Assembly (NCBI GenBank): GCA_012064385.1
Contig: QRDG01000398.1
Location: 1,730,603 to 1,794,602, forward strand
Direction: 5' to 3'
Source of the DNA: Puccinellia tenuiflora
Taxonomy: Eukaryota > Streptophyta > Magnoliopsida > Poales > Poaceae
DNA: 64,000 nucleotides
Both the position numbers and the translations under genes were made by a program. Below, piece after piece: positions 10,744-22,900 of the stretch. How positions within the stretch are numbered: position 1 is the first letter of the stretch; each line of letters begins with the position of its first letter. A model generated the notes under the pieces. It did not search any database. It was given only the letters and a program-made list of their open reading frames with translations, and had not been told where the DNA came from.

Positions 10744-12285
10744 TCGGGCACACCCAAGAGGCTCTGCAGGCTATGAATTCAGGAATGATACCGGCTGGGT
10801 GGAATGATACTACAGTTGTCCTTATTCCAAAAATTGACAGTCCAGAACTAGTTACCCAATTTAGACCAATAAGCCTATGCAATGTTATATACAAAATTAT
10901 TTCGAAGATGCTGGCTATTAGGTTGAAGGGTATTCTCCCCGATGTTATTTCGCCTATGCAGAGTGCATTTGTTCTGGGGCGGCTTATCACTAACAATGTT
11001 CTTGTGGCATATGAGAGCATCCACTCAATAAAAAATAAAATAAATGGTGCAACTGGTTCTTGTGCGGTTAAACTGGACATGCATAAGGCTTATGACCGTG
11101 TTGAGTGGGTATTTCTAGAGAACATGATGCGCAAGCTCGGCTTTGCTGAAAGGTGGATCTCCATCATGTTGGCATGCGTAAGTTCGGTAAGATACAAGGT
11201 ACGTTTTAATTCTGATGAGACGGATTTATTTACGCCAACTAGAGGACTGCGGCAGGGGAACCCCTGTCACCATATCTGTTCCTGTTATGTCCGGAAGGTC
11301 TTTCCAACCTGTTATTGCATGAAGAAGAAGTTGGTGGCATCGATGGGCTAAGGGTGTGCAGGAATGCACCGTCAGTTTCACATCTCCTTTTTGCTGATGA
11401 TTCCCTAATTCTCATGAAAGCTGATATGACTAATGCAACTTCCTTGCAAAATGTGTTGGATACTTATTGCACAAACTCCGGACAAATGGTAAACTTGGCC
11501 AAGTCTAGCATTTTCTTTTCTCCAAATACTAATGCCCTTATTCGAGCAAAAATTTGTGAAGCTCTGCATATTGATACCGAAGCTCTTTTGGACAAGTATC
11601 TTGGCCTCCCGGCGCTAGTTGGAGCGGACAAAAGTGACTGTTTTCAGCATTTTATTGAAAGAATTCTCCAGCGGATTAATTGATGGAAGGAGAAACAATT
11701 GTCTATTGGTGGAAAAGAGATTCTTCTTAAAGCGGTGGCGCGGGCTATCCCGGTTTATGCTATGTCCGTTTTTCAAATTCCTAAGGGTGTTTGTAAAGGC
11801 ATGATGGATGCCATTGCAAGGTTCTGGTGGGGTGATGATGATAATAGCAATAAGATGCATTGGTATGCCTGGTGGAAACTCTGCTACCCAAAAAATGATG
11901 GAGGCATGGGCTTTCGGGACTTTCACTCTTTTAATCTTGCTATGCTTGCGAAACAAGGTTGGAGATTAATCAATGAACCTGAGTCGTTATGTGCCAGAGT
12001 ACTACGGGCCAAATACTACCCTAAAGGTAATATTCTTGTTGCTGGACCAAAGGCTGGGTCCTCATTTACTTGGCAAAGTATCTTGGCTGGGTTGACAACG
12101 CTGAAGAGAGGCTATATTTGGAGAGTTGGCAATGGAGAACAAATTAACATTTGGCAAGATCCTTGGATCCCCTCAAGCCCAAATAAAAAAGTTATTTCTA
12201 ATAGGGGGGCTACAGTTTAATTATACGAAAGTTTATGATCTTATTGATATGTCTACTGGTGGGTGGAACGAAAACCCTCTAAGGG
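10744..12285 (+). pseudogene. LINE (non-LTR retrotransposon) reverse transcriptase, 5'-truncated and broken
   Basis: The reverse transcriptase copies LINE RNA at the target site. Homology starts near 10744 (GHTQEALQAMNSG, then GWNDTTVVLIPK), so the N-terminal endonuclease part is missing. It continues through FRPISLCNVIYKI, LDMHKAYDRVEW and GLRQG to the catalytic box FADD (~11390), then the thumb region and a C-terminal part (RFWWGDDD, KNDGGMGFRD, WQDPWIPS). Three lesions are visible: a one-base loss near 11261 shifts frame just after GLRQG, an in-frame TGA lies at 11681-11683, and the frame shifts again near 12205. Similarity fades at ~12285, and no poly-A tail or target duplication is visible, so the 3' end is also lost. 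Resembles grass L1-type elements. Confidence 0.85.
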
Positions 12286-12612
12286 CTCGTTTGGATGCAC
12301 GGGATCCCGAGCGGATCCGCGTTGTTTCCCTGGGTGGAGAAAACACGGGCCGAATTGTCCCGTGGAAGCCCACCACGTCGTTTGGTTGCCCATAGGGGGA
12401 AGGGGCACCCGGCCTTTCCCTGGCCTTTCCCCGGGAGCGTTATCTACTAGTCGGGAGGTCGGGGACGAAATCCCTCGCCTGCTCCCGTCTCGTGACAGAG
12501 GCGATGGCACTGGAGGCGCCGCTCCTCCCAAGCGCTTCACCTCCGGCGACCGGAGCGAGTCCACACCCCCTCTCCCCTAAGCGCTTCGCGTCCACTTTCC
12601 TCCTCCGTACAA
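12286..12612. other. Unclassified GC-rich segment left of the CACTA element
   Basis: No gene or repeat family recognised. It separates the LINE relic from the CACTA left terminus, and its composition is like a promoter or leader of another element. Open frames on both strands overlap each other and lack domains. Confidence 0.4.
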
Positions 12613-12633
12613 CACTACCACAGAATAGGCTAT

Positions 12634-12894
12634 CTGTGGCGCACCATTTTGCTTATCTGTGGCGCATCTGTGGGCTAGCCTGGTGCGCCACAGAATTCTC
12701 GCCACAAAAATATTTTCTGTGGCGCACCAGGGCATATGCGCCACAGAAATATCAACTTTCTGTGGCGCACCCCTCTCTGTGCGCCACAGAAATAGGTCAC
12801 CAGGACCCTATGGAGAGGCTTTCTGTGGCGCACTGACCTTGGTGCGCCACAGAAAGTGGTGCGCCACAGAAACTGAAAAAGGTGCGCCACAGAA
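12634..12894. repeat. Left subterminal repeat array of the CACTA element
   Basis: Five copies of TGTGGCGC and six or seven of its complement GCGCCACA are arranged mostly as facing pairs, so each pair can form a hairpin. In CACTA elements such motifs are binding sites for the transposon's own DNA-binding protein. Confidence 0.85.
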
Positions 12895-13233
12895 GTGTTA
12901 ACCAGAAAAACTGTATTTTTTTATTTTGCTGTATAAATACACGTATATACAGTATTTATATAGGTTTATACAGAAAATACAGGTATATTTGACAGGTATA
13001 TAAACAGACAATGATATTAATCAATATGTCATCACACATATATATTACTTAATTAGTGGCCCGATCGAGATACATATATATATACACATAGTCACAAAAG
13101 TGCCGAATGTAAACACAATTAGCTAGTCATGTATATACAACCAAAAGTTCAACATTTCACACTATATACACATTACAAATCAAGTGTTCGCCGCCTAACT
13201 ATGATCCGGGAGCATGCATAATCATGGAGTCCT

Positions 13234-16200
13234 CTACTTTCGCGGCTCCGGCAACGGTAGAAAGCCTTGTTTCGTCCTCCACTCCCTGGTGTCATACTGT
13301 GCCTCTAGTCGTTCTTCGATACTCCTCTGAGACAACACTGAAGATAAATTGGGATATATATATAGGTTAGTGATATAAAATAGAGTATAATTTATTCATC
13401 TAAGTAGAGAGGCAAGCCAATCATATGGCTATCCTATTTGGGTTTCATAGCATAGCATATATATAATAGATAACCCTACGCATGCACTTCTATATATAAT
13501 ACCTCTGTGGTGGTGGTAGGCCCCTGATCTGTGAAGGACATCTTCGAGGATGATCGTTGTCAACTGCAGCTGGATGCGATGGAAGTCTGCTCTGTAATCA
13601 GCATCGGTGAGAGCATCCTCTGATTTGGTGTATTCTGCGAGACCCGATGGAAACTTCGTTTTCTCGCAATCCCGGACAATTCCTTTAAGGTGATGGAGGG
13701 CGTAGTAGGCCTCCTTCACGCTGCCATCCAGTTGCTTGATGCAATGGAATCCGCTCCCATGCTGAAACTTGTGTGTGTTTTCATCCGTGAAAAATTCCGA
13801 CTTCTTATGGAATGGGCCGCCCTTTTGGGCATAGGCCTCGAGAGCGTCATCCAGAACACCCTTTATTCTGGTGTATCGTCTCGGCGTGGATTTATTCCCC
13901 GAGTCCAAATAAGTGGCAATGGACCACCTCGGGGCTACGGAGATGAGTGCGCAGTACTTGTCCCTGCTCAACACAATTGAAACGGAATGTTGGACAAAGG
14001 ATCAGCGATGGAAGAAATGTACAAGAAGGCATAAGATACGACGGTGGCGAGCGGATGTGTACTTACTCGAAAAAGAAAGGCAGAAGAAGGGTGGTCTTCC
14101 TCTTGTTGGCCAGCATGACCCTTACGAGGTACTCCTTGGCCGTTTCCCTTGTCTTTGACCCTTCCTCCAGATGGCTGTCGCGCATGTAGTAAGGATCCAC
14201 TATCGCGACGTACGGGGTCGCATCTCTCCTGATCTTCATCGCCATATCGAGCGCATATAGACGGACCATGTTATAGTCCAGCCGTTGAGTGTGAAAGAGT
14301 TTGAAGACGTCCTCGTACGCGATGAAGAACACATCCGCAGGGTCTTCCTGGACGAAGTCCACCAGCTCCTTTGGCACGTGGACCGCGAACGCCGGGTAAC
14401 TCGGATGCTTTTCTTTAAGAAGCTGCTCCTCCAGATACAAGATACTTTGCTGCAAAGCAACCATGGGTCCTTCTGCGAGGCGGAGCAAGTCCCCAGACAA
14501 GATAGGTTCACCAGCTACATGAACTCGGGGGAAGCCATCCGCACGGGGTGGAATCGTGTCTTCAAGACCCCGGATCTTAGGAGCTGGCTGGCTCGCAGAG
14601 GTGGAGGATCCTTTTCTCTTCCTATGCTTCTTGATCTTGTTCTTCTTCTCTGGGGATTGTGGGGGTGCAGTGAACCCCGCTTTAACAGTTTCCATCAGAG
14701 TGTTAGGGATGAAAACGTTACCCGGGGGAGCTTGATGATCGCCGGCATCCGGAGGCGTGAAGGCCAGGCGTTGTGTGCATGAAGTGGGACGAGCAGCTTG
14801 ACCGCGGTGGTCGCGGAAGGGTTCTTCATCCACATGAGGCATGTACATATCATCCCTGCAGGCGCCAGTGTTGATGTAGTCATCGAGGTTGACATCATTA
14901 TCATCATCCTCGTTGCCACCAAGTTCAGGTGCAACGGCTTTGTCCTAAACATGAACGATAGCACATCCGTTAGTCGGGAAAGTCGGAAAGTCGGGGAATT
15001 CGGAAAGTCAGAACTAACCGGTGAAGACGTTCCCAACAACTGTTTGTGGCGGTTGGTGGCGGCGACGACCGGTGGTAGCTTCCTGCCGGTGGTGGCTGCG
15101 ACCGGCGGTAGCTTCCGGCCGGTGGTGGCGGCGACCGGCGGTAGCTTCCGGCCGGTGGGGGCGGCGACCGGCGGTTCCTTCTGGGTGGTGGCGACGGCTA
15201 CTTGTGGCGCCGGTTCCTCCGCAATAGTTTTTTGCGGCCGCCTCGACGGGGGCCGAACGAGCGGGAGCCGAGGCCTCGAGGTGGCGCCGCCGGTGCGACT
15301 GACCCCATGAATAACATCCCCAAGACGAATCTGGGTCTTCGGCCATTCCATCATCCACTTTCCGCATTCGCCAAGCTTCATGTGTTTCTCAGCTCCCGGA
15401 GGTTGCGTGGGGGGGTCGATGTCACGGAACTCAGGCAGTACCTCCATGACATTGACTTTCATCACGGCCTCACTCATTCGAGTGTTGTGTATATCGCGGG
15501 TCAGAGGTTGTACTATCTTGGCCAACGCGACTTCCTTCAACTCTCCGCCGGCCCCCACCCTATGCAGGAGTATGCAAGGCGTGTCCTGTGAGTCAACACA
15601 TGTTGGGCACCATGCATGCATGAGATATGACAGTCATCAAAGGCATATGTAGTCATAAAAGATGTCGCGGACTAACTAATTAGTTACCTTGTCGATGGCG
15701 TTGAGCTCGGCTAATGTCGAGACAAGGGCGCCGGTGCCGGCGGCCGGCCTATCATTGTCCGGGCGCTCGTGCGCATTGTCATTATTCTCCTGCCGGGGGG
15801 GCACCGGTGGGGTCACCAGGACCGGCGACACGACAGGGGGCAGCAGGACCGGCGACACGTTATTGCTGGAGGTGCTGCCGTCGAAGCTGGGCAAGTGTAT
15901 CGGCCCCTGTTGACCTCTCGCTTGCCAAGCAGCTAATCCCTCATACAATCCAGGGGGTAAGAAAGTCCGGAGCCTCTCCTCCAGCTTCTCGGCCACTAGC
16001 TTGTCCACCATGCTGGAGTCCACCTTTTCTTTCTGTAGTGTCTCCAGCTTCTTCCTTAGCTCGAGAACCTCGGCTTTATCTTTAGACGGCTTCCTCCTCT
16101 CCCTTTTCGTGTCGGTGTCTGTGCTGTAGTACTCGATGAACTTCATCGACGTACCAAAGCCGGTCACACGGCCTGCTGACGTCGGAGGCTTTGACTTGTC

Positions 16201-17376
16201 CCTCCCCTTGTAAACGTTCATCGCCCGGTTGAAAGTCGTGTCCCACGGGCCGGCTGCCTCCTGGGACGACGGGCCGGCCTCAGCCTCAGCCTTCAACTCA
16301 GCCTCCTGCGGACAAAGCAAATAAACGTGAACCCATGTATAGAAATCAACGAAAATGGACTTTGAGATATCCGCGGTAATTAAGTTCCTTACCAGAACTT
16401 TCTCGAAATCCAGCACATCTTTGTAGTCGGTAACAAATTCCCCAGTCCCCGGCTTCAGATAGTAGCGGGACCGAACAAAGTTCCTAACTTGCTCGTCCGT
16501 GATTTTATGCCAAGGGTTCTCTTTCCCAAGTCTCGCAACCTCGGCATCCTCCTTGTCCCAAACAGGCTTTTTTCCTATGTAACCGCCGCTTCCCAAATGG
16601 TGGTTGCCTAAGTTCATTGCCCGCATTTGCTTCCCCCACTCGGTCCATTTTTCAGCCTCCGGAGATGCCAAGGACAACTTCAATGCCTCGAACTCTTCTA
16701 TGTCGATGTACGGCTCTTTGGCACTGATCTCTTCCCAGCTAAGACCCTTTTCAATCTTCGCCTTCACCCGGCCTCTCCAGCTGGTCAAACAATTGTTCAT
16801 CTTCGTGATGGCGAAGCTGTCCACCCTTTTGTTTCCATCGTCCGGGAAAATGTATCGTTCGTGGAGCCTCTTGAGGAGTTGTGTGCGCAAAGCCTCATTC
16901 TCCGCGCTCCTGAGGTCATACGTGTTGATCGACACGGTTTCCCGGAGGATGCACCCTAGTTGCATTCCGTACCCTTTTGCGACGCCCCATGGCTCCTGGG
17001 GTTGGCCACTTTTGGAGACCTTAGTGAACGTGTCGGTGACGGTGCCGACCGCTTGCGGTGTCCGCTCCTTCCTCTGCTTCTTAAGCTTCTTAGCGGTCGT
17101 GTTACCACCACCGGCATCCGTGTGGTCGTCACCCCCGACATCCATGTGGTCGCCGCCATCGGTGGTGGTGGTTGCGTCCCCATCTCCGTCGGTGTCCTCC
17201 GCATCCTCCATCTCCATCTCTTCTAATTGGAAGTCACCATCGCCGTCACGAGCCAGTTCGGCGGCCTCCGCATCCCCCATCTCCGGCCACACGTCCCAGA
17301 ACGCCTTGTTCTTTTCTCGTGCTTCTTCTAATTCGACGCTCATGTGCTTAGAAGGGCCGGGCGCGTCGGCCGACAT
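13234..17376 (-). CDS. CACTA-encoded Ptta/En/Spm-family protein with degenerate Ulp1-like C-terminus (six exons)
   Basis: The predicted partner protein of the TNP2 transposase probably binds the subterminal repeats in the nucleus. Minus-strand exons are 17376-16393, 16305-15688, 15585-15019, 14944-14067, 13963-13503 and 13337-13234. All introns are GT..AG and the phases join in frame, giving about 1203 aa ending RK. The first intron is 87 bp with no stop, so it could be retained. Residues ~1-110 are acidic with Asp-rich runs. Residues ~135-320 resemble the plant transposase Ptta/En/Spm domain (GYGMQLGCILRETVS, LTSWRGRVKAKIEKG). Exon 3 holds three 11-residue repeats of the type TGRKLPPVAAT. 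Exon 5 has the layout of a C48 (Ulp1) protease end, with YLDS (Asp ~1036) and CIKQLDGSVKEAYY, but His and Cys positions are replaced (KYC instead of HW; Glu ~1100 where Cys is expected). Exon joins are inferred from sequence only. Confidence 0.78.
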
Positions 17377-17483
17377 GTTTGCACTTCATTAAAAAGAGGC
17401 AAAAGTTAGTACAACAAAATATAAGAAAAACATCACTTAGTTTAGTACTAAGATACCCCGGCCCATGCCTTAGTCGCAATACC

Positions 17484-17610
17484 CCATATGTCCCTTTTTT
17501 TTAGCAAAGTCATGCCAAAATTCACGAAAAATTTCGGCATGAACTTTGCTAAAAAAGGGACATATGGAGTACCCGAATTTGCCGGAACGGAAGTTAATCG
17601 ACGTTCCGGC
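17484..17610 (-). promoter_or_regulatory. Double-hairpin module upstream of the Ptta/En/Spm-type gene
   Basis: This module lies 108-234 bases upstream of the ATG at 17376. An outer inverted repeat (17484-17567, arms of about 26-30 bases around CCATATGTCCC/GGGACATATGG) is followed by a second hairpin with arms GCCGGAACG (17581-17589) and CGTTCCGGC (17602-17610) and a 12-base loop. A homologous module lies upstream of the TNP2 gene. It could be a protein-binding site or an RNA structure; which is not decidable here. Confidence 0.6.
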
Positions 17611-17834
17611 AATCTCAAGGGCCTCACGGGGTACCTGCACAAGCATCTCTGAAATACTATCAACATCTCGACGACACGATGGTCGGACCACAAACAACAA
17701 CGACACGATGGTCGTGGACACACATATATTCATCAACACATTTCTCACCACTTGTCGATGAGCTCCTCCGGTGGCGGCGGTGGCGGCGGGCTGCCTACAT
17801 GATAAAACAGAATTTAGGTTATTAAGAGTTTAAA

Positions 17835-18450
17835 ACAGATAAAACATAGCAAATTTGCCTACATGATTTAGTCTCCTATAGTGTTTAATTTGGACAAACA
17901 AATAATGCTTATGAATCTATAGGTTTAGCTCTTTCTAATGATATGAAATTTACAAATTTTGGTGGAGCAGATTTCCCACAATTTGCATGCAAAGTGGGCT
18001 ACTCTACACTGTTTTTCAGACTTAGCAGTTTTTTCAGGTTTTTCAGAAAACAGATAAAACATAGCAATTTGCCTACATGATCAAGTCTGTTATATTGTTT
18101 AATTTGGACAAAAAATTGATGCCTATGAATCTATAGGTTTAGCTCTTTCTAATGATATGAAGTTTACAAATTTTGGTTGAGCAGATTTTCCACAATTTGC
18201 ATGCAAAGGGGCCTAATCTACACTGTTCTTCAGACTTAGCAGTTTTTTCAGGTTTTTCAGAAAACAGATAAAACATAGCAACTTTGCCTACATGATTTAG
18301 TCTGCTATAATGTTCAATTTGGACAAACAATTCATGCCTATGAATCTATAGGTTTAGCTCTTTCTAATGATATGAAGTTTACAAAGTTTGGTTGAGCAGA
18401 GTTTCCACAATTTGCATGCAAAGTGGCCTAATCTATACTGTTTCTTTTCA
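17835..18450 (-). repeat. Three tandem ~215-bp leader modules
   Basis: Units start with CAGATAAAACATAGC at 17835, 18051 and 18265 (periods 216 and 214) and carry CTATAGGTTTAGCTCTTTC and TTTGCATGCAAAG. They lie between the GC-rich region at 18940-19490 and the gene at 17376, that is in the presumed 5' leader on the minus strand. The same module, at roughly 70% identity by eye, occurs once in each LTR of the LARD (near 46461-46676 and 54668-54885) and in the LTR of chromovirus B (39848-40075). Confidence 0.8.
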
Positions 18451-18576
18451 AAAAGGGTAGAAATGAATCTTAAACTATTTAGTGAATAAAAGTTTTTCTG
18501 AAAAATTGGAGAAAATTCCCTGAACTGCCTATGGTCATATAGGACCTACCTGTGCAAAAACCTCATCAAGTTATGT

Positions 18577-18900
18577 TCAAAAATTTAGAGTTATTTCAAA
18601 AGTTCAGTTCTGGACGTTTTGCAAATTCAATTAAAATAAGGCCAAATAAATTCAGAAAAATGTGAGACCACTTTCCCTAGACCCAACTTTTCATCCTGAA
18701 TCTACTAGACATCATTTGGGTGCCTTGTTGTATTCAAAAATTTGGAGTTATTTCAAAACTTCAGTTCTGGACATTTTGCAAATTCAATTAAAATAAGGCC
18801 AAATAAATTCAAAAAAATGTGAGACCACTTTCCCTAGACCCAAATTTTCATCCTGAATCTACTAGACATCATTTGGGTGCCTTGTTGTATTCAAAAATTT
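18577..18900. repeat. Tandem repeat, 157-bp period, two copies plus a start of a third
   Basis: TTCAAAAATTT followed by GAGTTATTTCAAAA starts at 18577 and 18733, and the third start at 18890 runs into the purine-rich tract. The units are over 95% alike by eye, so the duplication is recent. They lie in the presumed leader of the minus-strand gene. Confidence 0.85.
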
Positions 18901-18935
18901 GAAGAGGCATTCCACAAGCACCTAGTGTGCACAGT

Positions 18936-19345
18936 TCGGTGGAGAGGGGAGGGAGGAGGAGGAAGATGGCAGGGAGAGAGAGGAGGGAGGAGGGAGAGAG
19001 AGGAGAGAGGAGGGAGGAGGAGGAAGATGGCACCTGGGTGCCGGCGTCGATCGGTGGTGGCGTCGGTGGAGAGGGCTCGGAGGAGGAGGGAGGAGGGAGA
19101 GAGAGAGGAGGGAGGAGGGAGGAGGGAGGAGGGAGAGAGAGGAGAGAGGAGGGAGGAGGGAGGAGGGAGAGAGAGGAGAGAGGAGGGAGGAGGGAGGAAG
19201 ATGGCACCTGGGTGCCGGCGTCGATCGGTGGTGGCGTCGGTGTGGAGAGGGCTCGGAGGAGGAGGGAGGAGGGAGAGAGAGAGGAGGGAGGAGGGAGGAG
19301 GGAGAGAGAGGAGAGAGGAGGGAGGAGGGAGGAGGGCGCACCTGG
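18936..19345. repeat. Homopurine (GGA/GA) minisatellite, ~400 bases
   Basis: GGAGGAGGGAGAGAGAG-type runs are broken by two near-identical islands containing GGCACCTGGGTGCCGGCGTC (near 19028 and 19204, period about 175), plus a partial one near 19338. The minus strand is correspondingly all pyrimidine. Long frames on both strands here are artefacts of the repeat. Confidence 0.9.
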
Positions 19346-19516
19346 GTGGACGTCGCGGTGCCGGCGTCGAGGCTGCCGGCGGCGAGGGGTGCGGCGGCGA
19401 GGGGTGCGTCGCGATCGTCGGCGAGGGAGAGAGAAAGGGCGCGCGGGAAGTTGGGAAATTTGGGAATGAAACGGCGCAGCGCGGGGCTGGCCCACATGTA
19501 AGTGGCGGCTCCAGAT

Positions 19517-19640
19517 TTCTGTGGCGCACCGCGGGCGGGGTGCGCCACAGAATCTTACATTTCTGTGGCGCATGCCCTGGGAGGTGCGCCACAGAAATGT
19601 GAGATTCTGTGGCGCACCCCACCAGCGGTGCGCCACAGAA
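19517..19640. repeat. Internal cluster of CACTA subterminal motifs
   Basis: Three forward TTCTGTGGCGCA and three complementary TGCGCCACAGAA motifs form three facing pairs. This is the same motif as at both transposon ends, but it lies in the middle, between the 3' end of the TNP2 gene and the leader of the second gene. No CACTA terminus accompanies it. Confidence 0.85.
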
Positions 19641-19742
19641 TTACAACGCCTAAACAGTGCTGTATCTTGACAGAAACTGTACTGTGCTGTATCCTTTTTT
19701 CTTTAATTATTTCTTTGAAAATATTTTTGGTTAAAATACACA

Positions 19743-19874
19743 CACACATATTCATTGGTTACAAAATACACACAATGTCTCTTATGCTTGCATATTGTCT
19801 CACACATATTCATTGGTTACAAAATACACACAATGTCTCTTATGCTTGCATATTGTCTCACACATATTCATTGT
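19743..19874. repeat. 58-bp tandem repeat, two full copies and a partial third
   Basis: CACACATATTCATTGGTTAC begins at 19743 and 19801, and a shortened copy starts at 19859. The two full copies look identical. The repeat lies just downstream of the TNP2 stop codon, in the presumed 3' UTR. Confidence 0.9.
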
Positions 19875-19977
19875 CTCTTTTTCTTTTTTTTTCCTTTGAA
19901 ATATTGTTGGTTAAGTTTGGTTACAAAATACAATGTCTGTTATGAGTTGGATTTGAGTTTTGCATTGGTTCCGCGAG

Positions 19978-22900
19978 CTAGATTCTCTTCTTTCCCTTCT
20001 TCGCGGTTGAAAACTTTAGGCCGGTGACCTTGAGATTTCTTCGCGTGAACGGACAACCTTTGGTAGGTAGGGAGGTCTTCCTTCTTTGTGTACTACTAGT
20101 AGGCATGTCGAAGAACTTGTCGAATTCCTCCTCGATCTTTGGCTCGTTGTCCAAGTCTTGCTCGGTGGCGCCTCCTTCCATTCCGATGATGCTCCTCTTG
20201 CCCCTCCTCACGACAACACGGCTAGGCTTTGACGGGTCGGTAATGAAAAAGCATTGCTCGACTTGGCTAGCGAGTACCCATGGCTCATTTTTCGCGGAGG
20301 CGTTCTTCGATTTGGCATCGGGTATTACCATGGTGGTGAAATACCGGCCTTCTTTGACGACGTCCTTGGCCCATCTTACACGGAACATTGGCACCAACTC
20401 TCCACAGTAGTTGAGCTCCCATATGTCCTCAATCCTTCCGAAGTATCTTTCCTTGACAGTAGCCTCCTCATCGCCGTAGGATAGCATAGTTACTCCTGAG
20501 TTTTGATATTCTGACTTGTTGTCCTTTTCCTCGGTGTAGAATCTGTAGCCGTTGATGTCGTACGCCTGATAGGTCTTTACGTTGTGCGATGGACCCAGTG
20601 ATAAGGAGAATATGAGTCTTTCATCTTCCGTAGATGGTGCTTTCTTCTTTGCTAGCTCCAGTTGCTTTTGCTTGAACCAACGCGTGAAGGTAGAGTTGTG
20701 CGCTCTGGTTACGTCTCCCTTCTTCCTCGGTCGGCCCAGTTTGATGTAATGTTGCTCGAGTAAGCATTTGTGCTGTTCCACCCAAGTTTCGATCAACTGT
20801 AAGTGTTGTAGCGCGACCCGGTGAGCCCTGTCAAAGTCGTCCTTTTGACCCTGCATGCTGACAAAGGTTGTGCTGCTGCCCTCTCGGTGACCATATCCAT
20901 TGAGCCTGCCGAAGTGTTTCCTCGTGGGCAGACCAACATCCTGGTTCTCGGTGCTTAGATAATTCTGGCAGAAGGAGATGCACTCGTAGGTTAGAAAGCC
21001 CTTGGCTATGCTTGCGTCTGGATGGGACCTGTTGCGGACGTATCCTTTCATGACACCGTTCATCCTTTCGAATGGCATCATATAGTGCATGAACGTTGGC
21101 CCGAGCTGCCTGATGTCATCAACGACATGCAGAAGGAGATGCACGCAGATATCGAAGAATGAGGGCGGAAAGTAAATCTCGAGCTCGCATAGTATCAGCA
21201 CGATCTCTTCCTGTAGCCGGTCGAGCTGCCTCACGCCGATCGTCTTCCTGTTGATGACGTCGAAAAAGTTGCAAAGAGCAAGCAGCGTATCACGGACATG
21301 CTCGTCCATTATCCCTCGAATCGCAACGGGAAGTATCTGCGTCATCAGCACGTGACAATCGTGAGACTTCATCCCGGTAAACCTCTTCTTCGTTGCGTCC
21401 ATATATCTGCTTATCTTCCCCGCGTAACCATGAGGAAATTTGACTCCTACAAGACACCTGTAAAACTGCTCGAGCTCCTCCAGACTCATAGTGAAGCATG
21501 TAGCGGGAAGCACCACCGTGTTCCTCTTTAGCCTTTTGCGGTGACCTTGAGTCCCTTCAATCTGATCATCATCACCATCGTCGTCATCACTATCGGGGGC
21601 CTGAAGATCTTTCCTGACACCAAGGCATTTCAGATCGTATCTTGCTTTCGTCCCATCCTTGGTCTTTTCCGGCATGTTGGAAAGAGTGCCAAGCAGACTC
21701 TCGGTGACATTCTTCGTAATGTGCATCATATCGAGGCTATGTGGCGTCTTGAGGACCTTCCAGTACGGCAAGTCGTGGAAAACAGACCTCGCTTTCCATA
21801 CACCCAGCAGCGGATCTACCTTCGGTCGTTTCTTTCCCGGCGCGGGGCACTCCTCCCAATTTCTCAACAGCTCGTCGATTTCTGTGCCGCTCCTTGGGCT
21901 CGGGGCTCCATCGAGCTCCTCCTTACCATTGAACAGGTCACCGCGTTTTCTCCATGGGTGATCCATGCGAAGCCACCTTCGAGCCCCTGGGTACACAGTT
22001 TTCGAAGACCCGGGATTCCTTGGTAGCTGGAGATGCGGGGTCCTATCCATGCACCTGACACATGCGCAGAATCCGTGGCCTACCTGGCCAGATACATATG
22101 CGCAACCAGGATAGTCCTGCACCGTCGTGAGCAACGCGGCTCTCATGGGGAAATAATCTCCAGTGTGGGCATCCCACGTACGGACTGGCGTCGCCCACAA
22201 CATGGCTAACTCCTCTTTCAACAGCGCGAGATACGTATGTATGTGGACACCTGCTTGTTTCGGCCCCTGAATGAGAATACTCATGTGTATATACCTTTGC
22301 TTCGTGCACAACCACGGGGGAAGGTTGTAAGGCCATACAAACACGGGCCAGGTGCTATGCGTGCTACTCTGGTTACCGAACGGATTGAGTCCATCGGTGC
22401 TCATACCGAGCCTGACGTTCCTTGCATCGCCTCCGAAATTGGCGACGGCGTCCAACTCTTGCCACTGGCTAGCGTCTGAAGGGTGTGTAAGGATCCTGCC
22501 CTTCTCCGGATCTTCTTCGGGCTTCTCCCTTTCCGCGTGCCATTGCATGAGCTTTGCTTCCTTAGGGTCCACGAAGTACCGCTGCAGACGGGGAGTGATA
22601 TAAAAATACCATACCACTTTTTGAGGAACTTTCTTCCCACGGCTCTTGTATCGTCCTTGGCCGCACACCGGACATGTGGTTCGGTCCTCGTACTCGCCCC
22701 GATAAATTGCGCAATCATTGACGCAGGCGTGGTATTTAACGTGCGGTAGGTCAAGAGGGCAAACGACTTTCTTGGCCTCCTCGATACTAGTTGGCAATGT
22801 GTTCCCCTCGGGAAGACGCTCGTGGAAGAATTGCATGTTCTTGTTGAAGCTCGCATCGGTCCATTTGTTCTCCGACTTCATCTCCAGAGCATCAAGCGTT

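Noticed and set aside
12634..12894. Regularly spaced palindromic repeats resembling a CRISPR array
   Set aside because: They are the TGTGGCGC subterminal motifs of a CACTA transposon in alternating orientation, with no constant repeat-spacer periodicity, in a plant genome.
15014..15367. 117-codon frame beside exon 3 of the CACTA gene
   Set aside because: Alternative frame of the same 33-base repeats; only the other frame joins in phase to both neighbouring exons.
18877..19636. Five overlapping 180-255-codon frames on both strands
   Set aside because: They are readings of the GGA/GA minisatellite (Gly/Arg/Glu or Pro/Ser/Leu only), without domains.
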